DNA of 9,659 nucleotides, taken from Bacillota bacterium. GTDB lineage: Bacteria > Bacillota > Clostridia > Christensenellales > UMGS416. Location: assembly GCA_023409755.1 (NCBI GenBank), contig JAEYRA010000095.1, positions 1-9,659 on the forward strand, in the 5' to 3' direction. The stretch's first letter is position 1. Each line of letters starts with the position of its first letter. Positions 5,812 to 9,659 of this stretch are shown here, one piece after another. Made by a program: the position numbers and the translations under genes. The notes under the pieces were generated by a model. The model searched no databases. It was not told the DNA's origin and saw only the letters and a program-made list of their open reading frames with translations.

Positions 5812-7215
5812 TCATTTGTTGCCGTCCGAACCGGTCTTGATGGTTCCTACTTCAATCTTGCCCTGAACCGGCGGGTAATAGTCTTCCGACACCAGTTCGC
5901 GCCGCGCTTCTTCGCCGTTTGCGGTGAAGGTACGGTACGTCTTGGTGCGCACGCCATCACGCTCGCGGATGAGCACCTTGCGGTAGCTGACGGAACGGTG
6001 GCGGTTCTCCACCACGATGGTGTCGTCGGGCTCCAGCCGCTCGACCTCCTCGGCAGTCACCTCAATGGTGGCGGCGGGCGGCCTGCCATAGAGGGATGCG
6101 GTGACCGTGCCCTTCTTCGCGTTCACTTTGACGACCACATAGACGGGCATGTCGGTGTCGTTTTTCAGCCGCAGATCCTTGCGGCCAAAGTCGACGGTGG
6201 CGTCCAGCCCCGCCGGCACATAGGACATGGGCCAGGTGTGGTGGTGACGCTCCATCACCGTCATGCCGGCCAACAGCGCCGCGTTGTAGAGCGTGGAGGA
6301 CACCTGGCAAACCCCGCCGCCCGGCGCATCCACCAACTGGGAGTTGGCGATGGTCGGGGCCTCCACATAGCCGTTGGCGCTGCTGCGCTCGCCGGTGGTG
6401 TCGTTGAAGGAGAAGGTGTCGCCGGGCTGCACCACAGTGCCGTTGACGGACTCGCTGGCCAGCACAATGTTGTGGTTGCGATCCTCGTCGTCGGTAAGCG
6501 ACGTGGTGTACGTCGCCACCAGCTCGGTGGATTCCTCCAGCGTTTGGCCCGTGATGCCCGCGGGCAGCGGCGTGCTGGAAAGCTGCACCGTGTCCAGCTT
6601 GGCGCTGCGAATCTTCTCTTCCAGCGTCTGGAGCAGGGCATCCTTGTCGATGGTCTTGCCGTTGATTTCGTTGGTGATGGCGAAGATGTCCTTGGAATCG
6701 GGCCGGAACTCGATTTCGGCGTCCTGCGCCTGCACGCTGACCTGGGCATAGATGGCGTCCACCTGGTCGCGCAGCTTGTCCTCGTTGAAGTCAATCTCAA
6801 AGGAGAAGTGACGGGGCTCTGCCCGCAGGGCCAGCACGTCCCCCAACCGCTGCAGTACGCCGCCGGTGTGCCCCAGGGCAAAGGCGGCGTCCTCGGTGGC
6901 GATGACGTTGTACCCGGCGTCAATGGCTGTGAGATCAATGGACCAGCTGTCCTCGTCGATGACCACCGTCAGGGTCTTGGCCCCGAAGTTCTCCTTGTCG
7001 CGGAACAGTTCCCGCACTTCGGAGAGCGTCCGGCCGCCCACGTCAATCTCGTTGATGGTTACATTGGGGGCGTAGGTCGTGTTTTGCATGTCCACCAGAC
7101 CCGCGCCAAAGAGCACCGTGCCGCACAGGGCGACAAGCAGCAGCAGAAAGAGCACGGAGAACAACTCCGCCCCACGGTTAGATAACTTTCTGTGCGTCTT
7201 GCCCATCGCTGCCAT
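5812..7215 (-). CDS. Membrane-anchored VanW-family protein with C-terminal G5-like domain
   Basis: The 467-residue product has a basic N-terminus, one membrane segment (about residues 18-41) and a long extracellular part. Residues about 48-170 resemble the putative peptidoglycan-binding domain that often precedes VanW. Residues about 229-375 are the VanW domain, with the hallmark APGGGVCQVSSTLYNAALLAG (Cys303 at 6309-6307) and then YVPAGLDATVDFG and LRLKNDTDMPVYV. Residues about 380-450 look like a G5 domain, a wall-associated fold. VanW was named from vancomycin-resistance clusters but its biochemical role is not settled, and no van resistance genes are nearby. ATG 7215 lies five bases after the upstream stop, without a clear ribosome binding site, which suggests translational coupling. 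ATG 7206, with GGATGG before it, is an alternative. It is the last gene of a three-gene operon. Confidence 0.93.
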   Translation of the reverse strand: MAAMGKTHRKLSNRGAELFSVLFLLLLVALCGTVLFGAGLVDMQNTTYAPNVTINEIDVGGRTLSEVRELFRDKENFGAKTLTVVIDEDSWSIDLTAIDAGYNVIATEDAAFALGHTGGVLQRLGDVLALRAEPRHFSFEIDFNEDKLRDQVDAIYAQVSVQAQDAEIEFRPDSKDIFAITNEINGKTIDKDALLQTLEEKIRSAKLDTVQLSSTPLPAGITGQTLEESTELVATYTTSLTDDEDRNHNIVLASESVNGTVVQPGDTFSFNDTTGERSSANGYVEAPTIANSQLVDAPGGGVCQVSSTLYNAALLAGMTVMERHHHTWPMSYVPAGLDATVDFGRKDLRLKNDTDMPVYVVVKVNAKKGTVTASLYGRPPAATIEVTAEEVERLEPDDTIVVENRHRSVSYRKVLIRERDGVRTKTYRTFTANGEEARRELVSEDYYPPVQGKIEVGTIKTGSDGNK

Positions 7216-7220
7216 CCGGC

Positions 7221-7847
7221 TTACTGAGCGCTGGTGACCAGGTCAAAGAGCGCGTTGGCCAGCTTGGCCGCGTCGATGACCTCGGCGGTGATGGTGGTGC
7301 CGGCGGCGACCACAACGGTGCCGTCCTCGGCCAGTACGTCGGCGGCCACGGACTTGCCCAGCAGGAACTCGCTCTGCGGGTCAACGGCGGGAGCGGCGGC
7401 CTTGGGTGCGCTGCCCACGATGACGGCAGCGGCGCTGATCGTCACGATATCGGCGGCGTCCACCTCGGCCCCGTCGGCCAGAATGAGCTTGACGAGTGCG
7501 CCGGTGCTCTCCTCAATGGCGAAATCCGCCACGGGGCTGACGACCTGGCCCACGGCGTCCAGCACCGGCAGGCCCTTGATGTCCACCAGGGGAGCGAGGG
7601 ACGCGGCAACGCCGTCGGCGGCCACAATGTCACGGCTGTTGGCGATGGCGATGAGATCCCGGCCGATGGAGCGCACCTTGGCGAAGGGCAGCACCACGGG
7701 AGCCTGGTACCACGGGGTACCGGACACGGTGAAGAAGTCGACCCGGCGGGTCTGGGGGTTGACGGCCAGACGGCAGGGCTTTTCCAGCTTCTTGCCCTCC
7801 TCAATGGACAGGAGAGGCAGGGTCTTGATTTCGCTGCATTTTCTCAT
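7221..7847 (-). CDS. PRC-barrel-like domain protein
   Basis: The 208-residue product appears to hold two consecutive PRC-barrel-like units. Residues about 5-75 include LPLLSIEEGKKLEKPCRLAVNPQTRRVDFFTV and a VRSIGRDLIAIA strand. Residues about 80-145 include APLVDIKGLPVLDAVGQVVSPVADFAIEESTGALVKLIL. An Ala/Pro-rich linker (about 146-162) and a C-terminal stretch ending AKLANALFDLVTSAQ follow. PRC barrels occur in the H subunit of photosynthetic reaction centres, in RimM and in small sporulation proteins, usually mediating protein contacts. There are no photosynthesis genes here, so a scaffold role is likelier. No signal peptide or membrane segment is seen. AAGGAGG (7862-7856) lies eight bases before the ATG. 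The gene sits 28 bases after the coiled-coil gene and 5 before the VanW gene. Confidence 0.82.
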   Translation of the reverse strand: MRKCSEIKTLPLLSIEEGKKLEKPCRLAVNPQTRRVDFFTVSGTPWYQAPVVLPFAKVRSIGRDLIAIANSRDIVAADGVAASLAPLVDIKGLPVLDAVGQVVSPVADFAIEESTGALVKLILADGAEVDAADIVTISAAAVIVGSAPKAAAPAVDPQSEFLLGKSVAADVLAEDGTVVVAAGTTITAEVIDAAKLANALFDLVTSAQ

Positions 7848-7875
7848 GAGTCAATCCTCCTTGGTTGTTCGTCGC

Positions 7876-9659
7876 TTATTGCAGCAGCCGCAAGGTCAAT
7901 GCCTCCAGCCGCTTTTTGGCAGTCTCATCGATGGGCAACCGGCCCTTGATGGCACCCAGGTGCCGGAAGGCCTCGGCCTTGAGGTTGAGGTCGGCCAGCG
8001 CTTCCACGGTGGTTAGCTCGACCTCCAGCAGGAAGGCGGGCTCCACCGGCAGGGAAGCGGCCTTCTTGAGCCACGGCAGGGCCTGCATGTGCTGCCCGGC
8101 GGCCACGAGCCCGCGGGCCACATCCAGGCATTCGCGGGCGTCCTCCCGCTGGCGGGCGGCCTCCCGGGCCTGCTGCTGGGCGGCCTGCTCGGCCAGCCGG
8201 GCGGCTTCCTCCCGCTCCTGGCGTTCCCGCTCGGCCCGCTCCTCCTCCTCGCGCTGGAGCTTCAATTCCTCCAGCCGCTGGCGGCGCAGGCGCTCGGTTT
8301 CCTCGCGGAAGCGCTGCTCGTCCTTCAGCCGCTCCAGCTCCTGCTGGCGCTGGCGGCGCTGCTCCTCCTGGCGGGCCTGCTCGGCCCGGCGGATCTCCTC
8401 CAGCCTCCGCTGCTCGGCGCGGGCGGCTTCTTCGCGGATGCGCTGCTCCTCCCGCTCCCGCTCGGCCATCTCCTGTGCCACCCGCTCGGCCCGCTGCCGC
8501 TCACGCTCCAGGCGCTCGGCTTCCTCGCGGGCGGCGCGCTGGCGCTCCTCTTCGGCACGAGCTTCCCGTTCGGCCCGCTCTTCGGCTTCCATCCGCCGCT
8601 GGGCGGCCTGCAGTTCTTCCTCCGCCCGGCGGATCTGCTCCCGCCGGCGCTCGTCGGCCTCCTCGGGGGCAGGCTGGTCGGTGATAGCGGGCTCCGCCGC
8701 CGCAAAATCCTCCAGGGGCACCGGCTCCCAGGCAGCGGAGGCCGTCTCCAACGGTGCGGTGTCCGTCTCCTGGCCCACATCCTGGCGGCGGCTCTTCGCC
8801 TCCAGTTTCCGCTTCCAGTCGTCGGCCATGCCCCGCAGCCAATCGCGGCGCGCCTCGGCGGACTGTTGCTTTGCTTCCTCAGACAGGGACGGTTCGTTGG
8901 CGTTTGCCATGGCATCCTCCGCTTCCGGTCCGGTCGGCCTGTCGGCAGTCAGGCGTTCGTCATCGATCATGGGTTCTTCAACTTCGTCGGCCTGCTCGGG
9001 CTCCAATGTCAGCTCGACAGCGGGTTCTTCAGCAATAATGGGTTCTCCCATCAGCGCGGGCGCTTCAGCTTCTTCAGCCTGCTCGGGCTGCATCTCCAAC
9101 CCGGCAGCGGGTTCTTCGTTAGAAACGGGCTCTTCCACCAGCGCGGTTACTTCGGCTTCTTCAGCCTGTTCCGGCTCTACGGACAGCTCGACGGTGGGCT
9201 CTTCAGCAGCAATGGGCTCATCCACCAGCGCGGACGCTTCGGCTTCTTCAGCCTGCTCGGGTTGCATCTCCAACCCAGAAGGTTCCTCGTCGGCGTCAGG
9301 CACCTGAACCAGCGCGGGCGCCTCGGTTTCTTCAACCTGCTGGGGCTGCATCTCCAACCCAGCAGGTTCCTCGTCGGCGTTAGGCTCCTGCACCAGCGCG
9401 GGCACTTCGGCTTCTTCAGCCTGTTCCGGCACTACGGGCAGCTCGACGGTGGGTTCTTCAGCAGCAATGGGCTCATCCACCAGCACGGACGCTTCGGTTT
9501 CGTCGGCCGGCTTGGGTTCCAGCGTCAGCTCGATAGCGGGTTCTTCGACGGAAACGGGCACTTCCACCAGCGCAGGCACTTCAGCTTCGTTGGCCTGCTC
9601 GGGTTCCAACGCCAGCTCGATAGGCTCTTCCACCAGTGTGGGCACTTCGGCTTCATCAG
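7876..9659 (-). CDS. Acidic-repeat, long coiled-coil protein (N-terminus beyond window)
   Basis: 593 residues are visible, numbered from the first whole codon at the right edge. Residues 1-224 are about eight degenerate 28-29-residue repeats rich in Glu, Pro, Ala and Val, almost without Lys or Arg, and probably extended or disordered. A mixed linker (about 225-334) includes a WLRGMADDWKRKLEAKSRR segment. Residues about 335-504 are dense in Glu, Arg, Gln and Ala with no Pro or Gly, implying a very long charged helix or coiled coil. The last 89 residues form an Ala/Leu-rich helical domain reminiscent of TPR repeats (GQHMQALPWLKKAASLP). No membrane segment or signal is visible. A GTG at 9645 is not the true start, because the repeat DEAEVPTLVEEP continues through it to the edge. 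I recognise no named family. It is the first visible gene of an operon with the PRC-barrel and VanW genes. Confidence 0.85.
   Translation of the reverse strand, partial: DEAEVPTLVEEPIELALEPEQANEAEVPALVEVPVSVEEPAIELTLEPKPADETEASVLVDEPIAAEEPTVELPVVPEQAEEAEVPALVQEPNADEEPAGLEMQPQQVEETEAPALVQVPDADEEPSGLEMQPEQAEEAEASALVDEPIAAEEPTVELSVEPEQAEEAEVTALVEEPVSNEEPAAGLEMQPEQAEEAEAPALMGEPIIAEEPAVELTLEPEQADEVEEPMIDDERLTADRPTGPEAEDAMANANEPSLSEEAKQQSAEARRDWLRGMADDWKRKLEAKSRRQDVGQETDTAPLETASAAWEPVPLEDFAAAEPAITDQPAPEEADERRREQIRRAEEELQAAQRRMEAEERAEREARAEEERQRAAREEAERLERERQRAERVAQEMAEREREEQRIREEAARAEQRRLEEIRRAEQARQEEQRRQRQQELERLKDEQRFREETERLRRQRLEELKLQREEEERAERERQEREEAARLAEQAAQQQAREAARQREDARECLDVARGLVAAGQHMQALPWLKKAASLPVEPAFLLEVELTTVEALADLNLKAEAFRHLGAIKGRLPIDETAKKRLEALTLRLLQ
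8146..8655 (-). other. Region encoding a ~170-residue charged coiled coil or single helix
   Basis: Within the coiled-coil gene, 170 consecutive residues from DERRREQIRR to REAARQR contain no proline or glycine and are mostly Glu, Arg, Gln and Ala. As one straight helix it would be about 25 nm long (170 residues at 0.15 nm each). Alternating acidic and basic patches would suit a single alpha-helix or a coiled-coil dimer; the sequence alone does not decide. Confidence 0.85.
8986..9659 (-). repeat. Tandem 84/87-base coding repeats (about eight units)
   Basis: The pattern is E(A/T)E-x-x-A-L-V-x-E-P-x-x-x-E-E-P, then VEL-x-x-EP or GLEMQP, then EQAE. Units are 28 or 29 residues, and the one nearest the right edge is shortened by seven. 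Two subtypes alternate: the VEL type (units 2, 3, 6, 8 counted from the right) and the GLEMQP type (units 4, 5, 7). All indels keep the frame. The array runs to the window edge, so more units may lie outside. Confidence 0.92.
9150..9498 (-). repeat. Higher-order 255-base duplication inside the repeat array
   Basis: Bases 9150-9242 and 9405-9497 are nearly identical, with about four differences over some 93 bases. They are offset by 255 bases, exactly 85 codons or three repeat units. Other units are far more divergent, so this pair reflects a later duplication or gene conversion. Confidence 0.8.

Noticed and set aside
5767..7185. 472-codon plus-strand open frame
   Set aside because: It is the antisense shadow of the VanW gene, caused by GC-rich codons. 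It has no ribosome binding site and no known domain.
7865..9307. 480-codon plus-strand Ser/Arg-rich frame
   Set aside because: It is antisense to the coiled-coil gene. Its Ser/Arg richness is simply the complement of the Glu/Arg/Ala codons.
9643..9645. GTG as start codon of the coiled-coil gene
   Set aside because: The same frame continues upstream with repeat-like DEAE to the window edge, and no ribosome binding site is present. The true start lies outside.
8986..9659. Possible CRISPR or noncoding satellite array
   Set aside because: The units are degenerate, directly adjoining and in frame throughout a long open frame. There are no unique spacers.

Overview
The window looks like chromosomal DNA from a GC-rich member of the Bacillota, probably a gut-type Clostridia (Oscillospirales or a relative). 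The clues are strong AGGAGG-type ribosome binding sites, sigma-A-like promoters, an OmpR/VanR-type two-component pair, a long LipO/LplA-like solute-binding lipoprotein and a VanW/G5 protein. The taxonomic placement is inferred from gene style, not from a marker gene. No rRNA, tRNA, CRISPR array, transposase or phage gene was seen.

Layout, left to right. Positions 1-1265 (minus strand) hold a response regulator followed by an overlapping, incomplete gene that is probably its sensor kinase. The kinase uses a TTG start and runs off the left edge. Positions 1266-1782 carry no convincing gene. They hold the regulator promoter, several hairpins and a terminator. Positions 1783-3399 (minus) encode a solute-binding lipoprotein whose promoter places the transcript start on the A of its ATG, so it may be leaderless. 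Divergent from it, 3528-4492 (plus) encodes a small single-pass membrane protein and a GNAT acetyltransferase as a two-gene unit, ending in a terminator. Positions 4684-5703 (minus) are gapA, with its own promoter and terminator. Positions 5812-9659 (minus) form a compact three-gene operon. In transcription order it has an incomplete acidic-repeat/coiled-coil protein, a PRC-barrel-like protein and a membrane-anchored VanW/G5 protein.

How they fit together. The regulator/kinase pair is a signalling unit, and its target is not evident. The lipoprotein has no transporter permease or ATPase genes beside it in this window, so it is an orphan binding protein here. gapA is a stand-alone glycolytic gene.

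The right-hand operon is the least conventional part. It joins a long, charged, repeat-bearing cytoplasmic-looking protein to a PRC-barrel protein and to a VanW protein that is predicted to reach the cell wall. It could be an uncharacterised envelope-associated module, but that function is inferred from domain types and gene spacing only.
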